Source: Paenimyroides aestuarii | GTDB lineage: Bacteria > Bacteroidota > Bacteroidia > Flavobacteriales > Flavobacteriaceae | Assembly (NCBI RefSeq): GCF_024628805.1 | Contig: NZ_CP102382.1 | Coordinates: 1,116,001-1,180,000, forward strand | Length of the DNA stretch: 64,000 nt | Direction: 5' to 3' | Shown: piece by piece, positions 8,696-17,116 of the stretch | How positions within the stretch are numbered: the stretch's first letter is position 1 | How the letters are laid out: the number at the start of each line of letters is the position of its first letter | Program-made: the position numbers and the translations under genes | The notes under the pieces: model-generated | Told to the model about the DNA's origin: nothing | Databases searched by the model: none | The model's input: only the letters and a program-made list of their open reading frames with translations

Positions 8696-8941
8696 CAAAA
8701 AATATTATTTAATCCGTAATGCATTATAGAATTCCCACCGATGCACAGATTATTAACTATTACTTCAAGCAAATTAAAAAGTTATGCATCTTTTTTGAAT
8801 GCAACGCATTCAAAATCTGTGAAAATTGAATTAGTTAGCATTAATTTGTAAAATTATATCTGTGCATCTGTGGTAATAAAAAAAATCTTTGAATGGTAAG
8901 GTTTTGAAATTTATTTAGATAATGCAGTACAGATTAAATTA
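8696..8941. repeat. Intergenic region with a long imperfect inverted repeat
   Basis: 246 bp between two convergent genes. CCACCGATGCACAGAT (8735-8750) and its inverted partner ATCTGTGCATCTGTGG (8858-8873) match at 15 of 16 bases, about 107 bp apart. The interior also holds two oppositely oriented short words around GCATC/GATGC. There is no T-run terminator and no ORF. It looks like a dispersed flavobacterial intergenic repeat; a possible relative lies at 40587-40665. Confidence 0.5.
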
Positions 8942-10240
8942 TTATTTTACAACCACTGTTTGAATATTTGCAAATTCATACAAAGCAAAATGCGATAATT
9001 CGCGTCCGTAACCTGAATTTTTAATGCCTCCAAACGGCAAATGCGGATCAGAAATTACCATTTCGTTGATAAATAAAGCACCTTCATCAAACAAATGCAA
9101 ATAATGATTTAATTGCTCCGGATTATCAGTAAAAATACTTGCACCCAAACCAAAATTTGAATTATTGCTTAGCTCAATAGCTTCGTCAATGGTTTTAAAA
9201 GGAATGAGCGCGGCCAACGGACCAAAGGTTTCTTCTGCAAATATGGGCATATCAACCGTAACATTGGTAACCAAAGTAGGTTCAAAAAACGCACCTTTTC
9301 GGTTGCCGCCTGCAATGATTGTTGCTCCTTTTGCTACGCTTTTTTGCAACTGCTTTTCCAATTCTTCCGCCAAATCTTCTCGGGCCATTGCTCCGAATGT
9401 TACCGTTTCATCATATTTATCACCTGTGACTAAAGTGCTTAATTTCTTTTGAAATAAATCAACAAACTGTTCGTAAACGGCTTCTTGCACTAAAAATCGT
9501 TTGGATGCAATACAACTCTGTCCGGCATTTTGCATGCGTGCACTAACCGCCTTTTCAGCAGCATATTCCAAATCGGCATCGTTCAAAACAATAAATGCAT
9601 TGCTTCCGCCTAATTCCAACACACACTTTTTAAGGTGTTTGCCAGCTGTTTCGGCAACCGATCTTCCCGCATGTTCGCTACCGGTTAACGAAACCGCTTT
9701 TACAATTGGATGTGAAATTACAGCGGCAACTTCACTGCTTTTTACAGAAAGATTTTTATAAACAGGGAAATTAATCGTATCCACATTAAAAACATCTTCC
9801 AAAGCTTTGGCACTTAAAGGCACATTGCTGGCGTGTTTTACAAGGAATACGTTTCCGGTGAGCAAACTAGGAACCACAAATCGAAAAACCTGCCAAAAAG
9901 GAAAATTCCAAGGCATTACACCCAACAGCACGCCCAACGGACGAAACGTGATATAGCTTTTGCTCCAATTGGTTTTTACTTCTTGGTCTTTTAGAAAAGC
10001 AGACGCGTTTTCTATGTAATAATCGCATAAATACGCACATTTTTCCACTTCCGCAAGGGCCAATTTTATGGGTTTGTTCATATCGGTGGTAATGGCATGT
10101 GCATATTCGTGTTTGTTTTGCAGCAACTTTTCTTTGATGTTTTTTAAAACCGAAATACGATCGTTTAAAGAAAAATCGCGCCATTTTAAAAAGCTAGATT
10201 GTAAAGTATGTAGGAGTGCTGCGGTGGTGTTTGCTGTCAT
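8942..10240 (-). CDS. NAD(P)-dependent aldehyde dehydrogenase (succinate-semialdehyde dehydrogenase-like)
   Basis: A 432-residue cytoplasmic aldehyde dehydrogenase. The catalytic Cys is in QNAGQSCIAS (Cys 243), the general-base Glu in LELGGSN (Glu 209), the cofactor lysine segment is VFLVKHASN, and the ending LPFGGIKNSGYGRE is classical. Length (shorter than the usual 450-490) and the PWNFPFWQV motif match the GabD/Sad-like short ALDH group that oxidises succinate semialdehyde and related aldehydes. It is a single minus-strand gene, with no 4-aminobutyrate transaminase nearby to prove the substrate. Confidence 0.82.
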   Translation of the reverse strand: MTANTTAALLHTLQSSFLKWRDFSLNDRISVLKNIKEKLLQNKHEYAHAITTDMNKPIKLALAEVEKCAYLCDYYIENASAFLKDQEVKTNWSKSYITFRPLGVLLGVMPWNFPFWQVFRFVVPSLLTGNVFLVKHASNVPLSAKALEDVFNVDTINFPVYKNLSVKSSEVAAVISHPIVKAVSLTGSEHAGRSVAETAGKHLKKCVLELGGSNAFIVLNDADLEYAAEKAVSARMQNAGQSCIASKRFLVQEAVYEQFVDLFQKKLSTLVTGDKYDETVTFGAMAREDLAEELEKQLQKSVAKGATIIAGGNRKGAFFEPTLVTNVTVDMPIFAEETFGPLAALIPFKTIDEAIELSNNSNFGLGASIFTDNPEQLNHYLHLFDEGALFINEMVISDPHLPFGGIKNSGYGRELSHFALYEFANIQTVVVK

Positions 10241-10522
10241 AGGAATTTGTTTTTATAAAGTTATAAAATAAAAATGGTAAGCCGAAGCTTACCGCGCTTT
10301 AATACTTTCCGTAGTGCATTATCTAATTAGTTTTAACAACATGATAATCATTGTTTTTTTGCCCCAGATCCTCGTTATAAATTTTTTAGATTAGAAGTAC
10401 TAATGATTTAATTTTTACAAATTATAAATGAGATGCATTATTTTTAGATTTACTTGAAATATTGCTTAAAACGTTACATGAGCAAGAATTCAATAATAAT
10501 AGGTATAATAATTGAGAGCAAC

Positions 10523-11596
10523 TTACTTTTTCACCACTTTTTTAACTGCTACACCTTTATCTGTATGTATGTGCAAAAGATAGATACCGTTTGTTAAACT
10601 TTCTATATTCAGCTGAACCTCTTTTTGGTTGTTAAAATGTTGTGTTTTTAACAGCTTACCGCTTGTATCGTATATTTTTACATTTTGTACAAAATAATTG
10701 TCGCTATTTGTAATATTTATAGTGTTACTTGCTGGATTTGGAAATAAGTTAAAACTATTGCTTAAAACCTCTGCTACACTAACCGTAGGGGTAGGAGGGG
10801 TGTTTATAGCTGAAAAATTAAAATTATCGTACATATAATACATGGATATTGGATCATTAGTATTTATATATGATTGCCCGATTCTTAGAAGTACGGGTGT
10901 ACCATTGGTATTGGGTTCATCAGTTGATGTAGGGTCTGTAAAAGTAAAAGGAAGGCTGTCATACTGATATACAATGCCTAAATGAGGAATTTCAAAGTAT
11001 ATTTTTGCGTTAGTAAAATCAATAGTTACTGCTAAGGTGACCCACTGATTGGCAGGTAATACTAAATCGGTATTGTAAGTTTTACCAATAAATTTTTCCA
11101 TGAAACCATTATTATAGGTACTTTGTGGTCTTTTTCCCTTCAAAATTTTTTCATTACCATAAAAACGAAAACCCCCTAAAAAGTATTTTGCCGAGTGAAT
11201 ATTGATCTCTACTATTTGAGGAGAATCTGTAGGTATGTCCTTACCCGTATAAAAGTCAAACTGAAACTTTAAAAGATCATTTCCTTGCGTACGTTGGTTA
11301 AATACTATATCTAAATCACGTTTTTCAACCATACGCCCAACGTTACCGTTGTAACTATCTGTATCAATATATAAAACATTCCCTTTATTGGGTTCTGTTT
11401 TAATTTGTATGGCACTATAAGGGATTGTTGTATGTGACATACCATACAACCCTCCTTGCCCGGGTGTTTGCCCTGTAAAGTCGGTGGTAAGGTTGCCAAT
11501 GGTAAGGTTGTCAAAATTTTCGCTGTACAATACTTGCGCGGTAAGGAAGTTGCTACACATTGCAAATGTTGCTGCAAAAAGTAATTTCTTGTTCAT
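10523..11596 (-). CDS. T9SS cargo protein, array copy A (most divergent)
   Basis: A 357-residue secreted protein, last of five tandem paralogues. The start is the ATG at 11596 (MNKKLLFAATFAMCSNF...), where all five copies share the same signal peptide, not the earlier upstream codon. The mature N-terminus VLYSENFDNLTIG resembles the LamG/concanavalin-like jellyroll proteins found in flavobacteria, followed by about 230 residues rich in beta-strand, then a T9SS type A sorting domain (NLFPNPASNTINI ... TNGIYLLHIHTDKG ... KKVVKK). Predicted exported by Sec, then across the outer membrane by T9SS. It differs from the other four through its middle and C-terminal parts but keeps their signal peptide. 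Ligand unknown. Confidence 0.75.
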   Translation of the reverse strand: MNKKLLFAATFAMCSNFLTAQVLYSENFDNLTIGNLTTDFTGQTPGQGGLYGMSHTTIPYSAIQIKTEPNKGNVLYIDTDSYNGNVGRMVEKRDLDIVFNQRTQGNDLLKFQFDFYTGKDIPTDSPQIVEINIHSAKYFLGGFRFYGNEKILKGKRPQSTYNNGFMEKFIGKTYNTDLVLPANQWVTLAVTIDFTNAKIYFEIPHLGIVYQYDSLPFTFTDPTSTDEPNTNGTPVLLRIGQSYINTNDPISMYYMYDNFNFSAINTPPTPTVSVAEVLSNSFNLFPNPASNTINITNSDNYFVQNVKIYDTSGKLLKTQHFNNQKEVQLNIESLTNGIYLLHIHTDKGVAVKKVVKK

Positions 11597-11600
11597 AATA

Positions 11601-11626
11601 ATACCATTTTTATAGGTTAATGGTAT
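11601..11626 (-). promoter_or_regulatory. Palindrome before array copy A
   Basis: ATACCAT (11601-11607) and ATGGTAT (11620-11626), 5 bp before the start codon. The same element precedes all five array genes, with arms conserved, and may be an operator or a 5'-UTR hairpin. Confidence 0.5.
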
Positions 11627-11695
11627 AAATATACAAAGAAAAAGCATAAAATACTGCGTAATTTTTGATAACAATATGTTTTAGTTGGTTGGTGT

Positions 11696-12772
11696 TTATT
11701 GCTTTATCATTTTCTTAATAGCTGTACCATGTTTGGTTTTTAACTTTAATAAATAAGTACCACTTTGTAAACTTTCAACGTTTAACTGTATATCGCTTTC
11801 GGTAGTATAAATTTCTTCTTTTATAATCTTACCGCTAACATCATAAACCGAAATTTTATCTATTGCAATGTGATCCATGTTTGTAATATGTACAATGTCG
11901 GTAGCTGGGTTTGGATAGATGTTAAATTTTTCTGCAAAAAAGTTATCCGTGCTTAACAAATGTGCTGGTACGGTTTTTAAAGCGGTTATTTTAATGTTGT
12001 CAAATTTATTAGTACTGGTTAGTTGTTTATTATCTGAAAACATCATAATTGATTTAGGAATAAATTTATTAAGAGGGTTAGGATTATTATCAAGATTTAA
12101 AAAATCGTTCATAACTACTATATTTAAAGAAGGTATTTCGAAATAAACTTTTTTGTTGGTGTAATCAGCATAAAAAACACATTTTATCCAAGTATTAAAA
12201 GGAAGTGTTAATTCTTGATTATTTATACCAAATGAAACTTTTTCTGCCCAATTCATACTGCTATTTCCGTTATTAACTGCACCGTAAAAATCTCCAGTAT
12301 TTGAAATAAAAGTGAAATTTGCAATTAGACGAGAGTTTGTCATGATATTGCTATTGTTATCAGTTAAAGAAACCATTACACGTTTATGCGTATTTTCATT
12401 ATTTTGCTCTCCGGTGTAAAAATCCACTTCAAATTTAATTACATCGTTTCCTTGTGTACGGTTGTTTATTAACTGGTCAATGTTTCTTTGTTGCAAAGCG
12501 GTGTTGCCAAAAATAGGTGGTGCAGGTGACTGAAGCGTTATAACTTTACCTTTACTAGCTTCTGTTTGTATTTGAAACCAGTTAGGGGTAGCGTTTGGTG
12601 AAGAATTATCATATATTGTGTACCAATTACCTTGCCCGGGTGTTTGCCCAGTGAGATCAGTACTTACATCACCAACTGTAAGGTTGTTAAAGTTTTCAGA
12701 ATAAAGTACTTGTGCGGTAAGGAAGTTGCTACACATTGCAAATGTTGCTGCAAAAAGTAATTTCTTGTTCAT
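11696..12772 (-). CDS. T9SS cargo protein, array copy B
   Basis: A 358-residue paralogue: shared signal peptide, jellyroll-like N-terminus (VLYSENFNNLTVGDVS), the motif NRTQGNDVIKFEVDFYTG, and a T9SS type A domain ending GTAIKKMIKQ. It has a stretch of about 235 bases (about 11922-12158) that reads identically in copy C, while the part just before it in the protein (residues about 145-190) is instead closer to copy E. This patchwork suggests gene conversion between copies. The ATG at 12772 was chosen to match the shared signal peptide. Confidence 0.78.
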   Translation of the reverse strand: MNKKLLFAATFAMCSNFLTAQVLYSENFNNLTVGDVSTDLTGQTPGQGNWYTIYDNSSPNATPNWFQIQTEASKGKVITLQSPAPPIFGNTALQQRNIDQLINNRTQGNDVIKFEVDFYTGEQNNENTHKRVMVSLTDNNSNIMTNSRLIANFTFISNTGDFYGAVNNGNSSMNWAEKVSFGINNQELTLPFNTWIKCVFYADYTNKKVYFEIPSLNIVVMNDFLNLDNNPNPLNKFIPKSIMMFSDNKQLTSTNKFDNIKITALKTVPAHLLSTDNFFAEKFNIYPNPATDIVHITNMDHIAIDKISVYDVSGKIIKEEIYTTESDIQLNVESLQSGTYLLKLKTKHGTAIKKMIKQ

Positions 12773-12774
12773 AA

Positions 12775-12800
12775 ATACCATTTTTATAGGTTAATGGTAT
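12775..12800 (-). promoter_or_regulatory. Palindrome before array copy B
   Basis: ATACCAT (12775-12781) and ATGGTAT (12794-12800), 2 bp before the ATG. Same element as before the other array copies. Confidence 0.5.
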
Positions 12801-12869
12801 AAATATACAAAGAAAAAGCATAAAATACTGCGTAATTTTTGATGACAATATGTTTTAGTTGGTTGGTGT

Positions 12870-13946
12870 TTATTGCTTTATCATTTTCTTAATAGCTGTA
12901 CCATGTTTGGTTTTTAACTTTAATAAATAAGTACCACTTTGTAAACTTTCAACGTTTAACTTTATATCGCTTTCGGCAGTGTAGCTTTCTTCTTTTATAA
13001 TCTTACCATTCAAGTCGTAAATAGAAATGTTTTCTATAACAATGTGATCCATGCTTGTAATATGTACAATGTCGGTAGCTGGGTTTGGAAAGATGTTAAA
13101 TTTTTCTGCAAAAAAGTTATCCGTGCTTAACAAATGTGCTGGTACGGTTTTTAAAGCGGTTATTTTAATGTTGTCAAATTTATTAGTACTGGTTAGTTGT
13201 TTATTATCTGAAAACATCATAATTGATTTAGGAATAAATTTATTAAGAGGGTTAGGATTATTATCAAGATTTAAAAAATCGTTCATAACTACTATATTTA
13301 AAGAAGGTATTTCGAAATAAACTTTTTTGTTGGTATAATCAGCATAAAAAATACATTTAACCCAAGTATTAAAAGGTAAGAATAAATCTTGTTTGTTTTT
13401 ACCTAGATTAACTTCTTGTGTTGATGTATAAATGTTACTGTGGCCGTTGTTAACTACTGCGAGAAATTCTCCTGTATTAGAAACCAATGTAAAATTAACA
13501 ATTGGAAAAGAATTTGCAGGATTTGCATTATTATTACGAATTCCAAATATCACACGTTTATGTATAGTTTCATTATTTTGTGAACCTGTATAAAAATCCA
13601 CTTCAAATTTAATTACATCATTTCCTTGTGTACGGTTGTTTATTAACTGGTCAATGTTTCTTTGTTGCAAAGCGGTGTTGCCAAAAACAGGTGGTGCAGG
13701 TGATTGAAGCGTTATAACTTTACCTTTATTAGCTTCTGTTTGTATTTGAAACCAGTTAGGGGTAGCGTTTGGTGAAGAATTATCATATATTGTGTACCAA
13801 TTACCTTGCCCAGGTGTTTGTCCGGTTAAATCGGTACTTACATCACCAACCGTAAGGTTGTCGAAGTTTTGAGAATAAAGTACTTGTGCGGTAAGGAAGT
13901 TGCTGCACATTGCCAATGTTGCGGCTAAAAGTAATTTCTTGTTCAT
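12870..13946 (-). CDS. T9SS cargo protein, array copy C
   Basis: A 358-residue paralogue with the common signal peptide, jellyroll-like body and T9SS type A domain (FNIFPNPATDIVHI ... SGTYLLKLKTKHG). The segment YTGSQNNETIHKRV and the motif GKNKQDLF are shared with copy E, whereas the C-terminal third (KTVPAHLLSTDNFFAEKFN) is the same as copy B. About 97 bp separate it from copy B; the spacer is nearly identical to the other spacers in the array. Confidence 0.78.
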   Translation of the reverse strand: MNKKLLLAATLAMCSNFLTAQVLYSQNFDNLTVGDVSTDLTGQTPGQGNWYTIYDNSSPNATPNWFQIQTEANKGKVITLQSPAPPVFGNTALQQRNIDQLINNRTQGNDVIKFEVDFYTGSQNNETIHKRVIFGIRNNNANPANSFPIVNFTLVSNTGEFLAVVNNGHSNIYTSTQEVNLGKNKQDLFLPFNTWVKCIFYADYTNKKVYFEIPSLNIVVMNDFLNLDNNPNPLNKFIPKSIMMFSDNKQLTSTNKFDNIKITALKTVPAHLLSTDNFFAEKFNIFPNPATDIVHITSMDHIVIENISIYDLNGKIIKEESYTAESDIKLNVESLQSGTYLLKLKTKHGTAIKKMIKQ

Positions 13947-13950
13947 AATA

Positions 13951-13976
13951 ATACCATTTTTATAGGTTAATGGTAT
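13951..13976 (-). promoter_or_regulatory. Palindrome before array copy C
   Basis: ATACCAT (13951-13957) and ATGGTAT (13970-13976), 4 bp before the ATG. Same element as before the other array copies. Confidence 0.5.
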
Positions 13977-14035
13977 AAATATACAATAAAATACTGCGTA
14001 ATTTTTGATAACAATATGTTTTAGTTGGTTGGTGT

Positions 14036-15103
14036 TTATTGCTTTATCATTTTCTTAATAGCTGTACCATGTTTGGTTTCTAATTTTAATAAATAAATAC
14101 CACTATGTAAACTTTCAACGTTTAACTGTATATCGGTTTCGGTAGTGTAAATTTCTTCTTTTACTAACTTACCGCTTACATCATAAACCAAAATTTTATC
14201 TATTAAAATGTTATCAGTATTTGTAATATATACAATGTTGGTAGCAGGGTTTGGAAAGATGTTAAACTTATCATTTAAAAATTCGCTTACGTTTAAAGGT
14301 ACATTATTTAATGCGGTTATTTTGATATTGTCAAATTTATAGGTTGCAATTACAGCTCCTTCTACATTATTAAAGGCTTGAATTGACTTAGGTGTATATT
14401 TTGTAAAATAATTAGGATCATTATCTAACTCTAAAAAATCATCTTTATAAATGGTGTTTAATGAAGGTATTTCATAATATATTTTTTTATTAGGATAATC
14501 TAAGTAAATAGCTAGTTTCACCCAAGTATTAAACGGCAGAAACAGTGGTTGATTATTTGGTTTTAACTTTTTAATTTTTATAGATGAATTAGATGATAAA
14601 TGTCTTGCCTCTAATTCACCTGTATCAGCAAGAAAGCTTAGAGATCCTATAGGTTTGGTTATTGAATAAATAGCATCATTTCTATCAGTGAAACCGAAAA
14701 AAATTTTAGGAAGTATAGGAGAATTAGTGACTAGAGATCCTGTGTAAAAATCTAATTCTAATTTTATAACATTATTACCAGTAGTTCTGTTATTTATTAA
14801 AACATCAATATTTCGTTGTTGAATAGAAGAAACACTAATTATATTTAAAGGAACCGATTGTATAGTAATTACTTTACCTTTATTTGTTTCGTTTTGAATT
14901 TGAAACCAATCACCAGCGTTAGCAGGTGCAGTTGTACCACTTGTAATTGTGTACCAATTACCTTTACCAGGTGTTTGTCCAGTGAGATCAGTACTTACAT
15001 TACCAATGGTAAGGTTGTCAAAATTTTCAGAATAAAGTACTTGTGCGGTAAGGAAGTTGCTGCACATTGCAAATGTTGCGGCTAAAAGTAATTTCTTGTT
15101 CAT
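14036..15103 (-). CDS. T9SS cargo protein, array copy D
   Basis: A 355-residue paralogue, second most divergent copy. Signal peptide and first 40 residues are as in the others (TPGKGNWYTITSG), but the middle is distinct (NRTTGNNVIKLELDFYTGSL, then unique sequence). Its junction to the sorting domain, NVPLNVSEFLNDKFN, is found only here and in copy E. It ends with the shared GTAIKKMIKQ. Predicted secreted and surface-attached through T9SS. Confidence 0.78.
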   Translation of the reverse strand: MNKKLLLAATFAMCSNFLTAQVLYSENFDNLTIGNVSTDLTGQTPGKGNWYTITSGTTAPANAGDWFQIQNETNKGKVITIQSVPLNIISVSSIQQRNIDVLINNRTTGNNVIKLELDFYTGSLVTNSPILPKIFFGFTDRNDAIYSITKPIGSLSFLADTGELEARHLSSNSSIKIKKLKPNNQPLFLPFNTWVKLAIYLDYPNKKIYYEIPSLNTIYKDDFLELDNDPNYFTKYTPKSIQAFNNVEGAVIATYKFDNIKITALNNVPLNVSEFLNDKFNIFPNPATNIVYITNTDNILIDKILVYDVSGKLVKEEIYTTETDIQLNVESLHSGIYLLKLETKHGTAIKKMIKQ

Positions 15104-15107
15104 AATG

Positions 15108-15133
15108 ATACCATTTTTATAGGTTAATGGTAT
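15108..15133 (-). promoter_or_regulatory. Palindrome before array copy D
   Basis: ATACCAT (15108-15114) and ATGGTAT (15127-15133), 4 bp before the ATG. Same element as before the other array copies. Confidence 0.5.
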
Positions 15134-15192
15134 AAATATACAATAAAATACTGCGTAATTTTTGATGACAATATGTTTTAGTTGGTTGGTGT

Positions 15193-16260
15193 TTATTGCT
15201 TTATCATTTTCTTAATAGCTGTACCATGTTTGGTTTTTAACTTTAATAAATAAGTACCACTTTGTAAACTTTCAACGTTTAACTGTATATCGCTTTCGGC
15301 AGTGTAGCTTTCTTCTTTTATAATCTGACCGCTAACATCATAAACCGAAATTTTATCTATTGCAATGTGATCCGTGTTTGTAATATGTACAATGTCGATA
15401 GCTGGGTTTGGAAAAATGTTAAACTTATCATCTAAAAATTCGCTTACACCTAAAGGTACACTGTTTAAAGCTGTTATTATAATGTTATCAAATTTATTAG
15501 TAGTGGTTACTTGTTTATTATCTGAAAACATCATAATTGATTTAGGAATGAATTTATTAAGAGGCTTAGGATCACTATCAAGATTTAAAAAATCGTTCAT
15601 AACTACTATATTTAAAGAAGGTATTTCGAAATAAATTTTTTTGTTTGTATAATTAGCATAAAAAATACATTTAACCCAAGTATTAAAAGATAAGAATAAA
15701 TCTTGTTTGTTTTTACCTAAGACAACTTTTTGTGTGTAAGCCATGCCACTATTTCCGTTGTTAATCCCACCGTAAAATTCTCCAGTATTTGAAATAAAAG
15801 TAAAACTAGCAATTTGACGAGAGCTTGCCATATTATTATTATTATTATTAGTTAAAGAAACCATTACACGTTTATGTATAGTTTCATTATTTTGTGAACC
15901 TGTATAAAAATCCACTTCAAATTTAATTACATCGTTTCCTTGTGTACGGTTATTTATTAATTGGTCAATATTTCTTTGCTGTAAAGCGGTGTTACCAAAA
16001 ATAGGTGGTGCAGGTGATTGAAGCGTTATAACTTTACCTTTACTAGCTTCTGTTTGTATTTGAAACCAGTTAGGGGTAGCGTTTGGTGAAGAATTATCAT
16101 ATATTGTGTACCAATTACCTTGCCCGGGTGTTTGCCCAGTGAGATCAGTACTTACATCACCAACTGTAAGGTTGTCAAAGTTTTCAGAATAAAGTACTTG
16201 TGCGGTAAGGAAGTTGTTGCACATTGCCAGTGTTGCGGCAAAAAGTAATTTCTTGTTCAT
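15193..16260 (-). CDS. T9SS cargo protein, array copy E (first of the array)
   Basis: A 355-residue paralogue and the promoter-proximal copy of the array. It is a visible mosaic: its N-terminal half is like B and C, residues about 145-180 (TFISNTGEFYGGINNGNSG) are like B, the next part (GKNKQDLF) like C, and the linker SVPLGVSEFLDDKFN like D. A run of nine near-continuous AAT/AAC codons (TNNNNNN region, about 15835-15855) marks a small simple-sequence expansion. The start at 16260 matches the shared signal peptide; an in-frame codon at 16290 is rejected as it would bury it. Confidence 0.78.
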   Translation of the reverse strand: MNKKLLFAATLAMCNNFLTAQVLYSENFDNLTVGDVSTDLTGQTPGQGNWYTIYDNSSPNATPNWFQIQTEASKGKVITLQSPAPPIFGNTALQQRNIDQLINNRTQGNDVIKFEVDFYTGSQNNETIHKRVMVSLTNNNNNNMASSRQIASFTFISNTGEFYGGINNGNSGMAYTQKVVLGKNKQDLFLSFNTWVKCIFYANYTNKKIYFEIPSLNIVVMNDFLNLDSDPKPLNKFIPKSIMMFSDNKQVTTTNKFDNIIITALNSVPLGVSEFLDDKFNIFPNPAIDIVHITNTDHIAIDKISVYDVSGQIIKEESYTAESDIQLNVESLQSGTYLLKLKTKHGTAIKKMIKQ

Positions 16261-16262
16261 AA

Positions 16263-16280
16263 ATACCATTTTATTGGTAT
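16263..16280 (-). promoter_or_regulatory. Palindrome before array copy E (short-loop form)
   Basis: ATACCA (16263-16268) and TGGTAT (16275-16280) with a 6-base loop instead of the 12-base loop of the other four copies. The arms are kept although the loop is shortened, which favours a functional pair of arms. Confidence 0.5.
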
Positions 16281-16356
16281 AAATATACAAAGAAAAAGCA
16301 TAAAATACTGCGTAATTTTTGATGACAATATGTTTTAGTTGGTTGATAATTAAACG

Positions 16357-17115
16357 CTAATACTGCAAAACTTTATTTTTTTCTATCCATCCAAGGGTAT
16401 CGTTTGGTAGCTGAATTTTAATCCATTGATTGGTGGCTTCTTGTATAAATCCTTTTTCACCTTCGATTAATGTAGCTGAAACCTTGGCAACTGTTCGGGG
16501 TTCATTCATCAATACGGCATCGGCATCTTTTACAATCACGTAGTGGTGCATCAACAAATAATCAGATTGGTTTTTGGATATAAAATAACTTCCGATACTA
16601 ATTGCCAAAGTAAAAATACTCAACGTAAAAAGTGCTTTTTTTGCGGTTGCATTGCTGTTTAAACGATAAATCACAAGTACCATAACCGTTAAAAACATAC
16701 TGGCAATTGCCAGGTAAGCCCACGCATTGGGTTTTAAAAAATTAAAAACGCTGTACAGCATTTGTTGCTGCGGTATGGGCAAATTGCCTTTTGTGACTTT
16801 GGTTTTAAGCTTTTCGGCAAAGTTCAAATTAATGCGTGCGGCTTCGTAATCTGGTTGCAATTTCAACGCTTTTTCTAAATGATAAATGCTTAATGCGGTA
16901 TTTTGCATACGCAGATAAGATGTTCCTAAATTGTAATGCAACGCAGCATTTAAAGAATCTATTTTTACCAGCTTCTCAAAAATTTGTGCCGAAGCAGCAT
17001 ACTCTTTTTCATTAAAAGCATTGAGTGCTTGTTTCAAAAGCGCATCGTTGTTTTCTTGAGCGTGAATACCCAATGAAAAGCAAAAACTAAAAAAAAGCAT
17101 CATTAACTGTTTCAT
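16357..17115 (-). CDS. batE: BatE: TPR and SH3-like membrane protein
   Basis: A 252-residue protein: signal peptide (to about residue 19, IHAQ), two to three tetratricopeptide repeats (about 22-105; ALHYNLGTSYLRMQN, AARINLNFAEKL), two membrane helices (about 130-180) and a C-terminal bacterial SH3-like domain (VIVKDADAVLMNEP ... GEKGFIQEATNQWIKIQL). This is the BatE layout of the Bacteroidota aerotolerance (bat) operon. It is the last gene of the operon, 1 bp after batD. Probably works with BatA-D in a periplasm-facing inner-membrane complex. Confidence 0.82.
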   Translation of the reverse strand: MKQLMMLFFSFCFSLGIHAQENNDALLKQALNAFNEKEYAASAQIFEKLVKIDSLNAALHYNLGTSYLRMQNTALSIYHLEKALKLQPDYEAARINLNFAEKLKTKVTKGNLPIPQQQMLYSVFNFLKPNAWAYLAIASMFLTVMVLVIYRLNSNATAKKALFTLSIFTLAISIGSYFISKNQSDYLLMHHYVIVKDADAVLMNEPRTVAKVSATLIEGEKGFIQEATNQWIKIQLPNDTLGWIEKNKVLQY

Positions 17116-17116
17116 A

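Noticed and set aside
10335..10365. Hairpin AACAACATGAT / ATCATTGTT with T run as a terminator
   Set aside because: One arm has an unpaired base and extra length and no plus-strand gene ends upstream, so I do not count it.
10523..16290. The regularly spaced repeats of the array as a CRISPR-like structure
   Set aside because: The repeat unit is about 1.1-1.2 kb and holds a full gene each time; it is gene duplication.
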